The position numbers were made by a program, and so were the translations under genes. Below are positions 6,450 to 14,535 of a stretch of 33,804 bases of DNA, piece after piece. Numbering within the stretch: the first letter of the stretch is position 1; each line of letters starts with the position of its first letter. The notes beneath the pieces were generated by a model. It saw only the letters and a list, made by a program, of their open reading frames with translations. It did no database searches and was not told the DNA's origin. This DNA comes from an uncultured Spartobacteria bacterium (GTDB lineage Bacteria; Verrucomicrobiota; Verrucomicrobiia; Chthoniobacterales; UBA6821), in the NCBI GenBank assembly GCA_903847935.1, contig CAINEX010000110.1, positions 1-33,804 of the forward strand, read 5' to 3'.

Positions 6450-6648
6450 CGGGATCGGGGCGGATCGTTTTGGCGACGTTCTGCACCCCTAGGAAAAGGC
6501 CCATGTAGGTGCTCTCTGCCAACTCGTCCGCAAAACTACGAAAGGTTGGATCCTGACGTGTACTCAGCCTCTCGGAGAGTTCCTGCAATCGTTGAAGGTC
6601 GCTCAAAGGGGCTGGTTCCTGATCCGAGGGTGTCTGTGGAGTGCTCAT
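6439..6648 (-). CDS. Small uncharacterised protein, orfB of cassette 2
   Basis: A 69-residue hydrophilic protein starting MSTPQTPSDQEPAPLSDL, with a probable helix over LQRLQELSERLS and a second one over SFADELAESTYMGLFLGVQN. The C-terminus is charged (RPDPDEH). I do not recognise it. It overlaps orfC2 by 11 bases and follows orfA2 by 25 bases. Such overlap makes it probable that it is translated, despite its small size and the lack of a clear Shine-Dalgarno site. It shares no obvious similarity with orfB1. Confidence 0.65.
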   Translation of the reverse strand: MSTPQTPSDQEPAPLSDLQRLQELSERLSTRQDPTFRSFADELAESTYMGLFLGVQNVAKTIRPDPDEH

Positions 6649-6673
6649 CGGTGGTTATGAGGAGGTGATAAGG

Positions 6674-6898
6674 CTAGGCCTCGAAGTGAGGGGCTTCGCT
6701 AAGGAGAGAATCCCGTAATACCCTCGCGATGCCAGAGTCGCTTGTATGGAGGCTCCTCCTCACACGACGCTTGGTGTGGTCGGGAAGGTGCTCGGTGTAG
6801 TGGCACCACCAGGTGCCGTTGTTGTTCCAGAGGTGGTGGAACGGATTATCGGTGGTCCTGATTGAAAGGACCGGCCTGTCGAGTGTTGCTGTGCTCAT
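6674..6898 (-). CDS. OrfA, copy 2: stand-alone recombinase arm-domain-like protein
   Basis: A 74-residue basic protein, MSTATLDRPVLSIRTTDNPF onward, identical to copy 1 through the central block ending KRRVRRSLHT and similar in the final helix (SGIARVLRDSLLSEAP). The layout W-W-x-x-Y, basic strand with SL-T, then an alanine/arginine helix resembles the arm-binding domain of tyrosine recombinases, without the rest of the enzyme. About 100 bp of DNA is nearly identical between the copies (positions about 6737-6860 and 2482-2600), much more than in the flanking RNA, so recent conversion or strong constraint is likely. It is preceded by the same start-codon hairpin and by RNA 2. Confidence 0.75.
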   Translation of the reverse strand: MSTATLDRPVLSIRTTDNPFHHLWNNNGTWWCHYTEHLPDHTKRRVRRSLHTSDSGIARVLRDSLLSEAPHFEA

Positions 6899-6901
6899 GT
6901 G

Positions 6902-6929
6902 GGTGTTTCAGTTGGTTGGTTGAAACACC
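6902..6929 (-). promoter_or_regulatory. Hairpin abutting the orfA2 start codon
   Basis: The stem, loop and distance to the ATG are the same as at 2673-2700: GGUGUUUCA with UGAAACACC and three bases to the start codon. Exact conservation, while the terminator stem upstream has diverged, suggests that the sequence itself matters. Confidence 0.6.
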
Positions 6930-6943
6930 AGGAACCCGGGCAA

Positions 6944-6987
6944 TAAAAAAAGCGCCCCGATGATCGGAAGATCAGGAAGGGCGCTTT
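6944..6987 (-). terminator. Intrinsic terminator of structured RNA 2
   Basis: Minus-strand AAAGCGCCC and GGGCGCTTT enclose an inner TGATC/GATCA hairpin with a TTCC loop, followed by a T run. The stem differs from that of RNA 1 in most inner positions but keeps the same base and the UUCCUGA sequence of the 5' arm. Confidence 0.8.
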
Positions 6988-7190
6988 GAAAAAGCCTGAA
7001 GAGATTTTTGTTCGGCGGATTTCTCCCGCCGCACATCGATCGAATCGCTTCGATCAGCCACCGTAGGATTTCTCCGTCCCCGGTTGGCAGCACTGGCTAT
7101 TACCCCAATGCATTCCTGATGCTTGTACTTGGATAGCAGAACTCCCCACCCGATGCAAGCCACGGCGGTAAACTTCGTGTGTCATAGTCA
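6944..7190 (-). ncRNA. Candidate structured leader or small RNA, copy 2
   Basis: Homologous to 2716-2940. Helices on the minus strand: hairpin 7110-7122 (GCAU/AUGC, loop CAGGA), competing with 7107-7111 paired to 7090-7094; helix 7081-7086 with 7058-7063 enclosing hairpin 7066-7075 (GGA-GAAA-UCC); 7-bp hairpin 7038-7055 with a GCGA tetraloop; hairpin 7013-7031 with a GAGAAAU loop; and the terminator. Compared with copy 1, most pairs of the tetraloop hairpin changed on both sides while pairing and the GNRA loop were kept. AUCAGGAA (7113-7120) is perfectly complementary over 8 bases to the terminator 5' arm (6971-6978), a possible antiterminator. A weak promoter-like pair (TTAACG, 17 bp, TATGAC) lies just upstream. 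The 5' end is approximate. Confidence 0.65.
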
Positions 7191-7326
7191 TAGGGATGAG
7201 GTCCCTGGGCGTTAAGGTTATGGTGGTGTTGAATGTAATGGGGCTAAAGAGAGTGGGGTGGGATATTCACAAAGGCTCTAAAACCGATTGGTTGCCGCCA
7301 AGGGGCAAGCTGATAAAAATACAGGC

Positions 7327-8460
7327 ATGAAGAAGATCCTGCTGTTAGGTTCCGGAGAACTGGGCAAAGAATTCGTGATCAGTGCGAAGCGATTGGGTTG
7401 CCACGTGATCGCCTGCGACAGCTACGAGGGAGCTCCCGCCATGCAGGTGGCTGATGAGTGCTCTATCTTCAACATGCTCGATGAAGAGGCTCTGCGAGGC
7501 GCCATCGCAAAATACCGGCCAGACCTGATCGTTCCAGAAGTGGAAGCGATCAGAACCGAGGTCCTCATTGATGTGGAGAAGGAGGGGTATGTGGTCATTC
7601 CCAGCGCGAGGGCGGCCAACCTGACCATGAATCGGGACAGGATCCGTGACGTGGCGGCTGGTCTGGGCGTCAGAACGGCAAGGTTCCATTATGCTGAATC
7701 CGTTGAGGAACTGGCGATCCACGCGAAAACCATCGGATTCCCGGTGGTGATCAAACCGGTCATGAGCTCCTCCGGCAAAGGGCAGAGCGTTGCCAAGAGT
7801 GAATCCGATCTGCAGGCCAGTTGGGTTCATGCCTGCATCGGAATGCGTGGCGACCGCAAGAAGGTGATCGTCGAAGAGTTCATCAACTTCGAATTCGAGA
7901 TCACACTCCTTACCATCCGCCAAAAGAACGGTGTTACCCTTTTCTGTGAACCGATCGGTCACGTTCAGGAACGCGGTGATTACCAGTACAGCTGGCAACC
8001 CCAGCCGATGAATCCCGAAGTGCTACGGGCCGCGCAGGGGATGGCGGAAAAAGTCACCGCCGACCTGGGGGGATGCGGTCTCTTCGGTGTGGAGTTCTTT
8101 GTCACCAAGGAAGAGGTGATCTTCAGCGAACTGAGTCCTCGTCCCCATGACACCGGCATGGTGACTTTAATCAGTCAGAACCTGAGTGAGTTTGATCTGC
8201 ACGCCAGGGCCATCCTTGGACTCCCAATCCCATCGATCGAATGCACCGAGGGAGCAAGCGCCGTGGTCTTGGGAGCGAGGGAGGGAGTCAATCCCACCTA
8301 CACTGGGGTCGAGGAGGCCTTAAGCGAGAGGGGGATCGATGTTCGGATCTTCGGCAAACCAACTACCCGCCCCTATCGCCGTATGGCTGTTACCTTGGCA
8401 AGTGGCCCCAATGCCTTGGCACGTGCCAGGACCGCCGCGGCAAAGATATCTGTTCAGTAA
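7327..8460 (+). CDS. purT: Formate-dependent phosphoribosylglycinamide formyltransferase
   Basis: A 377-residue ATP-grasp enzyme matching PurT, which makes formyl-GAR from GAR, formate and ATP in purine synthesis. Visible features are the N-terminal dinucleotide-fold start ([15 protein letters not shown]), [11 protein letters not shown], the ATP-grasp segment ([17 protein letters not shown] near residue 155), [16 protein letters not shown], and the metal-binding region FGVEFFV...[16 protein letters not shown] near 260-290. Length is slightly below the usual 390. A TTG at 7288 would extend the frame by 13 residues, but the ATG directly before KKILLLG fits the family better. It is divergent from structured RNA 2 and transcribed alone. 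No upstream purine riboswitch motif is apparent. Confidence 0.93.
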   Translation: MKKILLLGSGELGKEFVISAKRLGCHVIACDSYEGAPAMQVADECSIFNMLDEEALRGAIAKYRPDLIVPEVEAIRTEVLIDVEKEGYVVIPSARAANLTMNRDRIRDVAAGLGVRTARFHYAESVEELAIHAKTIGFPVVIKPVMSSSGKGQSVAKSESDLQASWVHACIGMRGDRKKVIVEEFINFEFEITLLTIRQKNGVTLFCEPIGHVQERGDYQYSWQPQPMNPEVLRAAQGMAEKVTADLGGCGLFGVEFFVTKEEVIFSELSPRPHDTGMVTLISQNLSEFDLHARAILGLPIPSIECTEGASAVVLGAREGVNPTYTGVEEALSERGIDVRIFGKPTTRPYRRMAVTLASGPNALARARTAAAKISVQ

Positions 8461-8569
8461 TTCAAGGTCCTAAAAGCGGGTACTCCTCTTCACCCACCCG
8501 GAGGATCGGAGTAGCTTAACGTCTCCCTGGAAAAAGAAGCTTTCTCTTTTCTTTTTCTTTTTTTGAACA

Positions 8570-8583
8570 GCCTTGATCAAGGC
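8570..8583. promoter_or_regulatory. 14-bp palindrome before the chitinase gene
   Basis: GCCTTGATCAAGGC is a perfect palindrome ending 14 bases before the chitinase ATG, after a polypyrimidine stretch at about 8541-8564. It is in the place expected for an operator of a regulated gene. A chance palindrome cannot be excluded. Confidence 0.4.
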
Positions 8584-8597
8584 AGAGTCAAAGGGAC

Positions 8598-11500
8598 ATG
8601 AACAATAAACTCGCAAAGGGTGGATCGTTGTCTCCTGATCAATATCAAGGCTCAAGATATCGATCTTCTTTGCTGGTCGCCTTGCTCATGACGGCGATCG
8701 CCGGATCCGGAGCCTCGCAGCTCCAAGCAGCGACTGTGACGCCGATCACTGCCGGATGGAGTGTTACTGCGTGGTCTGGAGGATATACGGCTTACCTAAA
8801 CGTCACCAACACGAGCAGCAGCACGATCACCAACTGGACAGCCACGCTGACAACCCCTCAGCAGGAAACCTCCGTCTGGAATGCCACCATGACCGGACCG
8901 GTCTCCAATGTTTACAAGCTCACGCCTGCAAGTTGGACGGCCACCATCAAGCCAAATGCCTCCATCCAGGTTGGGTTCACGTTTAATGGGGCACCCCCGG
9001 TAACACCCAAGCTCGTCTTCAACGGAAAAGCGATCACTCTGAACGCGGCGCCTACGCCAAGCCCCACTCCCTCGCCCACCCCAGCACCCACGGCTACTCC
9101 TACTCCTAGCCCTTCACCGAAAGCGACACCAACGCCGGTTCCCTCTCCTACGGCAACACCAACTCCCTCGCCCACCCCATTGCCAACGGCAACTCCCTCC
9201 CCATCACCGACGCCCACGCCCACGCCCGTTCCCTCACCCACGGCTACTCCCGTCCCATCACCCACAGCAACCCCAGCACCTGTCGCGAGTGGAACAAGGC
9301 ATCTGACGGGGTATTTCCCAAGCTGGTCGGATGCTTATTACTACTACGCGGGCTATAGCGGCACACCGATGACAGATGCACAGCTTCTTGCAGCAAGTTC
9401 ATTGGCAAAGACAAGCACGACACCCTACACGGACATCTACCTTGCCTTCGCGCAACCCAACTTCACCTGGTCGGGTATCGCCGCCAACAACTGGACAGGG
9501 ACTGGCATTCAGTTCTCCTCCGCTCCTCAGGATGTGAGCCAATCGATCCGCCTGCTCCACAATGCGGGCAAGAGGGTGGTCCTGTCGGTGGGCGGTGCTA
9601 CTTACTCGAACTGGTCAGCTCTTGCCGCCGATGCCGGAAAAGCGAATGGCACCTCTACTGCCCCCACCAAGACGGCACTTGCTCAGTTCCTGGTCGACAT
9701 GAAGGTTGACGGACTCGATGTCGACTACGAGACAAGCGGCAGCACATCAACCGTGGTGACCGAATATGCAAAGGCCATCCAGGCCATGCGTGAGGCTGTT
9801 GATGCCGCCACCGCTACCGATGGTCGTTCACGCGTGTTAGCCCTTGCAGGATGGTCAACTGGTGCCGACTACACGGCTCAGATCCCTAATCCTGTAAACC
9901 CATCCCAGATCTCGTACTGGGGTGGCTCTGCAGGGCGCGAGCGGCTGACCTTCGCAACCCAAGTGACCACGGGGGCCTATGCGGGCAAAACTGTCGGCAG
10001 TCTCCTCAACGCACTCAATGTGATGAGCTACGACGCCGGGTATCAATACTATGACCCATCGGTTGCTTACGACGAGTACCGCAAGATGCTGCCCTCATCG
10101 GTAACGGTTTCCGGAGGGCTTGAAATTCCCACCGAGTCGTGGGGTGGCGCCGTTCTGGTCAACAGCAATGCCGACGCAGGATCGACGGGAACCGTTGTCC
10201 AGATGGATCAGTACCAGAATGTTCTCAATCTCCCCTACTCTGTCCAGCGTCTGGGGACTCACATTCTCTCCAATAGTGTGAACGTGAACACCAATGACGG
10301 GCTGATGGTTTGGGACCTCCTCCTGACCAACTCCGTTGCAGTGACGACAGCAACAGGCGCAACGGCGATGACAGCAACCCCTGCCACCATTGCAACTGAG
10401 GCGGTATCTCTTTTCGGTTCCGCGGGAGGATCGACTCCATCAGCCACTCCGACGCCAACGCCCTCAGCAACACCCTCTCCCACGGCAACGCCAACGCCCA
10501 CACCTGTGCCAAGCCCAACACCAAGTCCTTCTCCCTCGGCAACTCCACTGCCTTCACCTTCACCAAGTGCTTCCCCCTCCCCCTCGGCTACACCTGTCCC
10601 GACGCCTGTCCCAGTTCCTATCACGGGCGGCGGATCCGTAACAACCACTGGAACTATCAACTTCCACTATACCTTCGGGACCAATAATAACGGACAGATC
10701 GGGGACTTCATGACGCTCGATGGTGACAACTACACCGACCTGATCATGGCGAATCTCATCGCAGGGGTCATGTATGGTCACCTCATCCAGGAGGTGACTC
10801 CAAACGTCCAGTTTAACCAAGATTACCTCTACGGCTCGATCATGGCACAACTCCTCCAGGAGAACATCGCCACGGAGTACTACACCAACTCGAGTCCCCT
10901 CATCGACCCATCACCCGATCAGCAGGCGGTGATGGGCGCCGGACAGGGTGGCCCCTACCAGATCAATAACTACGCGGTCGACATGGTCGCTGGAACCTAT
11001 GCTCCCCAAGGTTTCTCCCTCATCAACTACGTGGCCATCCAGAAGAACATCGGCTACACGATGAGCAACGCCGCCACCCAGTACACGAGGGCAACGCCGC
11101 CATCGTTCAACAACAAGTACTATGGACCGATGCTGACGGCCTACTTCCACGTGAACGACTACCTGGCACTCCAGTATGTCGGGGGATCAACCTTGGATGC
11201 TCCATGGTCCTCAACGAACTACGGGTGGACACCTCCGTGGCAGCCCTCTCTGGATTCCGCCTTGGGATCCTTCGAGAGTCTGCCAGGTAGCCAACTCGAT
11301 ATCCTTCTCAATGTCGCCTACAACGCCGGCTATTACGCCCAACTCTTCGTCACGGACGTGAACTCAAGTGTCGGAGCCACAGCCGCCACGGTCGCTTCCT
11401 TCAATAGCTACACCAATGCTTGGAACGGCGATACTTACCATCAGTATCCATACCAGGTCCGTAGCTATCTGGATCAATTCTACGCCAATCCAACGCCCCT

Positions 11501-11822
11501 ATACAGCAACCTGAACACAATCACGACGCCGGGAACCCATGTCGCCTTCCCAATGAGTACGTTGGGAACTGTCTTCAATAATGTCTTTCAGACACTGGCC
11601 TACGTGGACGCCTCCGGGAACTACAACTATATCTCGGCAGGCCAAGCCACAACGGCCTTCAGTGCGGCCCTTGCCTCGAACGGTCTAAATTCCAGCGTGA
11701 TACTCGACCTGAGTAACGCCTCTCAACGAGCTGCCATCTTCAGCGTTCTCAACGCCGCAATAGGGAATCTCGAGAAGAACCTGAACACGCTCTTCATCGA
11801 CCGGACATTGAACCAACTCTAG
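8598..11822 (+). CDS. Secreted chitinase: CBM2, GH18 and lysozyme-like C-terminal domain
   Basis: A 1074-residue exported enzyme. Order: a long-headed signal peptide (hydrophobic stretch [14 protein letters not shown], residues 30-43); a CBM2-type domain (about 46-148, many W and [12 protein letters not shown] and FNG); a Pro/Thr/Ser linker (about 150-228); a GH18 barrel (about 228-605) with [10 protein letters not shown] near 330 and the catalytic motif DGLDVDYE near 371-378; a second TPSPTP linker (about 608-675); and a C-terminal domain of about 400 residues. That domain has HLIQE near 731 and [12 protein letters not shown] near 783. These resemble the catalytic Glu and the G-x-x-QIN motif of lytic transglycosylases and GH23 chitinases; this last assignment is tentative. 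The protein would degrade chitin or related GlcNAc polymers outside the cell. Confidence 0.88.
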   Translation: MNNKLAKGGSLSPDQYQGSRYRSSLLVALLMTAIAGSGASQLQAATVTPITAGWSVTAWSGGYTAYLNVTNTSSSTITNWTATLTTPQQETSVWNATMTGPVSNVYKLTPASWTATIKPNASIQVGFTFNGAPPVTPKLVFNGKAITLNAAPTPSPTPSPTPAPTATPTPSPSPKATPTPVPSPTATPTPSPTPLPTATPSPSPTPTPTPVPSPTATPVPSPTATPAPVASGTRHLTGYFPSWSDAYYYYAGYSGTPMTDAQLLAASSLAKTSTTPYTDIYLAFAQPNFTWSGIAANNWTGTGIQFSSAPQDVSQSIRLLHNAGKRVVLSVGGATYSNWSALAADAGKANGTSTAPTKTALAQFLVDMKVDGLDVDYETSGSTSTVVTEYAKAIQAMREAVDAATATDGRSRVLALAGWSTGADYTAQIPNPVNPSQISYWGGSAGRERLTFATQVTTGAYAGKTVGSLLNALNVMSYDAGYQYYDPSVAYDEYRKMLPSSVTVSGGLEIPTESWGGAVLVNSNADAGSTGTVVQMDQYQNVLNLPYSVQRLGTHILSNSVNVNTNDGLMVWDLLLTNSVAVTTATGATAMTATPATIATEAVSLFGSAGGSTPSATPTPTPSATPSPTATPTPTPVPSPTPSPSPSATPLPSPSPSASPSPSATPVPTPVPVPITGGGSVTTTGTINFHYTFGTNNNGQIGDFMTLDGDNYTDLIMANLIAGVMYGHLIQEVTPNVQFNQDYLYGSIMAQLLQENIATEYYTNSSPLIDPSPDQQAVMGAGQGGPYQINNYAVDMVAGTYAPQGFSLINYVAIQKNIGYTMSNAATQYTRATPPSFNNKYYGPMLTAYFHVNDYLALQYVGGSTLDAPWSSTNYGWTPPWQPSLDSALGSFESLPGSQLDILLNVAYNAGYYAQLFVTDVNSSVGATAATVASFNSYTNAWNGDTYHQYPYQVRSYLDQFYANPTPLYSNLNTITTPGTHVAFPMSTLGTVFNNVFQTLAYVDASGNYNYISAGQATTAFSAALASNGLNSSVILDLSNASQRAAIFSVLNAAIGNLEKNLNTLFIDRTLNQL
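9055..9280 (+). repeat. Pro/Thr/Ser linker-coding repeat 1
   Basis: Low-complexity DNA built from units such as ACGCCAAGCCCCACTCCC encodes a TPSPTP-type linker between the CBM2 and GH18 modules. A related block at about 10435-10620 joins the GH18 and C-terminal modules. Long antisense ORFs rich in Gly and Val across it are artefacts of the repeat. Confidence 0.8.
10435..10620 (+). repeat. Pro/Thr/Ser linker-coding repeat 2
   Basis: Second low-complexity block in the chitinase gene, coding a [10 protein letters not shown]-like linker before the C-terminal domain. It resembles the block at 9055-9280 closely enough for slippage or recombination between them to be possible. Confidence 0.8.
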
Positions 11823-11863
11823 CTCCGATGAGTACTACGCAATAAGGCAGCAACAGGAAAAAA

Positions 11864-11935
11864 TGGGCAGTGAGGGGATCGAACCCCCGACCAACTCGGT
11901 GTAAGCGAGCCGCTCTACCGCTGAGCTAACTGCCC
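11864..11935 (-). tRNA. tRNA-Val (anticodon TAC)
   Basis: The minus strand reads as a full 72-nt cloverleaf: acceptor GGGCAGT/ACTGCCC, D-arm with AGCTCAGCGGTAGAGC, anticodon stem-loop GCTCG-CTTACAC-CGAGT giving anticodon TAC, and T-arm GGGGG-TTCGATC-CCCTC with a usual mismatch. The discriminator base is A, and CCA is not encoded. The T-rich sequence that follows could act as a terminator. Confidence 0.96.
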
Positions 11936-12068
11936 TTTTTTCTAATGGAAGACTATTCTTAAGCTATCCAACACACTTTTGTTTACCCAGAGGCTCACCT
12001 CGGTAAAAGAAAAAACCATCCCTAACGAAGGCATTGAGGATGGGATGAGACGATTTTGTAAAGAGATC

Positions 12069-12416
12069 TTATTTTGACTGTTTAAAGATCCTTGGAATGA
12101 CTTTAAGGAGATGCGATTTCGGATTGTTGGCAGTGACTGAATCGTCAGCATTCTTTTCCGAGGCAAGTTGAATCGCCATCGTGAGGTCTGAACAACGAGA
12201 AACAATCACCTGATTGTCTCCCTGATTAATGGTCACAACCCACGGACTTGTACCCGTCTTAGTAAAGCCAACGTATTTTTTGTAGGCGACATATGCCATC
12301 CCCCTTGAGATCAAGCTATCGGATTCAGCTTGCCTGATGGATTTTACAAAAAGAGCCGATTCTGGAGGCGGTTTTGGAATCAAATCTTCAGGAATCACTA
12401 CTACTGTATGACGCAT
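12069..12416 (-). CDS. Uncharacterised protein in an AT-rich patch
   Basis: About 115 residues from the ATG at 12416; an upstream start at 12458 is possible, but its residues look like leader. I do not recognise the family. A central segment (YVAYKKYVGFTKTGTSPWVV, then a strand and the helix DLTMAIQLASEK) has a strand-strand-strand-helix pattern, and the Y-x-GFTK and W-x-V-x-I spacing faintly recalls AP2-like DNA-binding domains; this is a weak resemblance. The C-terminus is basic. Base composition around 11940-12600 is clearly richer in A+T than the neighbours, which suggests later acquisition. It sits alone upstream of the tRNA-Val gene, on the same strand. Confidence 0.55.
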   Translation of the reverse strand: MRHTVVVIPEDLIPKPPPESALFVKSIRQAESDSLISRGMAYVAYKKYVGFTKTGTSPWVVTINQGDNQVIVSRCSDLTMAIQLASEKNADDSVTANNPKSHLLKVIPRIFKQSK

Positions 12417-12603
12417 TGTTTGGAGTGATGACGTTGAACTTAGCATCTCACAACACACAATGGCATCAAGGTCTATTTCGTTACAATTCCGTGAATGTTA
12501 TACATTATATATCTACAGCCAAAAATCTACAATACAGAGTATTGCTAAATCCCGCTTAAGCATTTTTGAATAAAAAGGGATTGGATATTAGATAAGTTTT
12601 AAT

Positions 12604-12807
12604 TTACTGATCGTTGCATGTTGACTCTACATCTTGCTGCGCTTCTGCGCTCTGGGGAGCGAGATGGCTAGCGATGATTTTTATGACCTTCTGGCGAAAA
12701 GTTTCCTCGTCCAGATCGTAGAGGTCGTGACAGTCCGATGTCGTGCGTCCGGGACTATTTGAAGAACTGAAGATGCTGATGGTGTTTGTGGGGGTGGTGA
12801 GTCGCAT
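12604..12807 (-). CDS. Small hypothetical protein
   Basis: A 67-residue frame starting MRLTTPTNTISIFSSSNSPG with a Ser/Thr/Asn-rich first half and a likely helix in the second half (DEETFRQKVIKIIASHL). No family is recognised, and no ribosome-binding site is visible. An overlapping antiparallel-frame ORF of similar size (12681-12956) lacks helical or conserved character. It could be an orphan gene or a remnant; the support is mainly the open frame and the plausible amphipathic helix. Confidence 0.35.
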   Translation of the reverse strand: MRLTTPTNTISIFSSSNSPGRTTSDCHDLYDLDEETFRQKVIKIIASHLAPQSAEAQQDVESTCNDQ

Positions 12808-12974
12808 GGAGGTGATTTTACAGCAGCACCTCTGAACCTCAACCGACGCAATGTGACAATTTTTTTACTCAATCCCGGAAGAAACCGATTGCTATCTCCA
12901 AAACGATCATGGAGCCCTACTAAAACAGAGCATCTGCAGTCGCTACGACCGTCCAAAGGAGACTGAGAGGGGGG

Positions 12975-14384
12975 TTAAATCGGATCAACCGTGAGCACGG
13001 CCGCGCTGCAAGCGGGGAGAGTGAGCGTAAACTTACCAGCACTTCCCTTGACCGGCTCTGTCTTGGGAGGATTGATATTGCCATCTGCCCCCACCGTCGT
13101 GCCTGCGTAGGAAATGGCCTCTTTTTCTGAGGGGGAAATGCCGATCAGTCTGGCGATTGTTCCTTGGGTGCGTGCGGTGTTGGTGTTGACGGTTGTGGTC
13201 GCCGCATGGTTTAGGTCCTTATTGATGACCACGACTCGGATCTTCCTATCCTCACCAAGAGTGCTGTGAGCGGTCACATTCGCGCTGGACTTGGTCTGTG
13301 TGGGTAAGATATTACCGTGCCCGGCATCCTTGAAGAGCAGGAGCGAGTAGTAAAGGGGGCGGACGGAGTACTTCCCGCTCTTTTTGTCGAAGGCGATGGC
13401 GGTGTAGCCGTTCAAGCCCAAGATTGTGTGGAAGTTGATTCCAGCCACACCGCGCTCGGCGATATCGAAGAGGAAGTCTGATCCCCATACAGCAGCGGCG
13501 TAAACGTCGCTGACGCCTGCCGTGCCACCAAGTGAGGTCGAGTTGCATTCCGCTAATCGCCATGGAAGGCCTGCTTTGCGGGCGGCAACCATATTGGCTT
13601 CAGCCATTTTAGTGCTCTTTGCCTCCGTTTCTGGAGCTAGGAGCGTCTCAATGGTCGGAAAGGGCTCCTTATTGGTGGTTGGGTAAAAATGGGATGTTAC
13701 AAAGGTGAACTCTCTCTTAAAATCCTCCACACAAGGAGCGAACCACTTTTCATTGCCACTTTCCGTGTTGGCCGGACCAGTTAGAGGAGCTCCCGGATTT
13801 TTTGCACTGATGACGCGAAGAGCATCGCTCAGCTCTTTTTTATATTGAGGGTAGGAGTAGCCCTTTTCACGGAAGGTCTTTCTGGGCGGAAGGTAGTAGT
13901 GGTCGGGCTCGTTACCAATTTCAAAAGCCACGATCGATTTGCCGCCACGTTTCGAGGCGTAGCTAATTTCCTCAGCCGAGTTCTCCGGATCGTTACTGGC
14001 CAAATTCACACCGTAGATGACCTTCCAGTTGATCCCTTTGATGAAGGAGTAGAATTGATCAACTTCTTGGGGTGTGACCGGGGTCACAGGATTGGTGCCA
14101 CTCGCCTTGCCCAACTGCCAGTCACAGAGTTCAACCTTGTTGCCGCCGATACGAAGAACGCCCTCACCTAAGTTACGGTGAAGATTGACAAAAAAAGTGT
14201 TATCGGGCCGGAAATGATTTTCAGCGATGGCTGACTTTTCGTAGCTAAGGCCCATGAAATCGGCAGGGATAGTGAGGCCTGGTTGCTGTGATTGGACATT
14301 GACCTCAGCAGTCGTGACTTCACCCCCAAACAGAGTTGATGAGATGGAAGCAGTTAGAGTGATAAGAAAGAGGGTCGGTCGCAT
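12975..14384 (-). CDS. Secreted GH79-like beta-glucuronidase
   Basis: A 469-residue exported protein (signal peptide MRPTLFLITLTASISSTLFG, cleaved near residue 20). The sequence fits clan GH-A family GH79: FMGLSYEKSAI near residue 45, VLRIGGNKVE near 95, the acid/base motif FEIGNEPD near 155, FVTSHFYPTT near 230, and the nucleophile region WRLAECNSTSLGG near 275. A beta-sandwich C-terminal domain follows and ends VLTVDPI. GH79 enzymes remove beta-linked glucuronic or 4-O-methylglucuronic acid from glycans such as arabinogalactan proteins or glucuronoxylan. It is divergent from the isomerase-transporter-dehydrogenase operon, which would use the released uronate. Family assignment is good; exact specificity is not determined. 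Confidence 0.83.
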   Translation of the reverse strand: MRPTLFLITLTASISSTLFGGEVTTAEVNVQSQQPGLTIPADFMGLSYEKSAIAENHFRPDNTFFVNLHRNLGEGVLRIGGNKVELCDWQLGKASGTNPVTPVTPQEVDQFYSFIKGINWKVIYGVNLASNDPENSAEEISYASKRGGKSIVAFEIGNEPDHYYLPPRKTFREKGYSYPQYKKELSDALRVISAKNPGAPLTGPANTESGNEKWFAPCVEDFKREFTFVTSHFYPTTNKEPFPTIETLLAPETEAKSTKMAEANMVAARKAGLPWRLAECNSTSLGGTAGVSDVYAAAVWGSDFLFDIAERGVAGINFHTILGLNGYTAIAFDKKSGKYSVRPLYYSLLLFKDAGHGNILPTQTKSSANVTAHSTLGEDRKIRVVVINKDLNHAATTTVNTNTARTQGTIARLIGISPSEKEAISYAGTTVGADGNINPPKTEPVKGSAGKFTLTLPACSAAVLTVDPI

Positions 14385-14400
14385 GGATTGAAGATTAGGA

Positions 14401-14476
14401 AAAATTGAGAGCGTTCATGGTTAGTCGGCTAACCCTCCTCTGACAAGATGGATACAGAAGCTTATAAAATTGAGAG
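14401..14476. promoter_or_regulatory. Divergent control region with inverted and direct repeats
   Basis: The 151-base gap between the GH79 and isomerase genes holds GGTTAG-TCGG-CTAACC (14419-14434), a 6-bp inverted repeat with a 4-base spacer, flanked by two exact copies of AAAATTGAGAG (14401-14411 and 14466-14476). This is a plausible binding site for a sugar-responsive regulator controlling both directions. No regulator gene is present in the window. Confidence 0.45.
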
Positions 14477-14535
14477 ATAATCCCACCAGTGTCACGGCAC
14501 TTGTGTGTTTTCAATGAATATGGTCCGTTCATGGG

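Noticed and set aside
684-7190. CRISPR array or integron attC sites in the cassette region
   Set aside because: No regularly spaced identical repeats occur, and no integrase or cas gene is present. The CCTAGG elements are too few and irregularly spaced.
8480-8515. Intrinsic terminator after purT formed by TACTCC and GGAGTA
   Set aside because: The inverted repeat is real, but no T run follows directly. The later polypyrimidine tract is too far away to count as its tail.
8912-9265. Minus-strand ORF rich in Gly and Val opposite the first chitinase linker
   Set aside because: It is the antisense reading of the Pro/Thr linker repeat. The plus strand codes for a coherent CBM2-linker-GH18 protein. 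A similar ORF at 10259-10660 is rejected for the same reason.
12681-12956. 91-codon minus-strand ORF overlapping the 67-residue ORF
   Set aside because: Composition looks non-coding (Arg/Ser/Pro-rich shadow type), and no domain or ribosome-binding site supports it. Neither ORF is certain.
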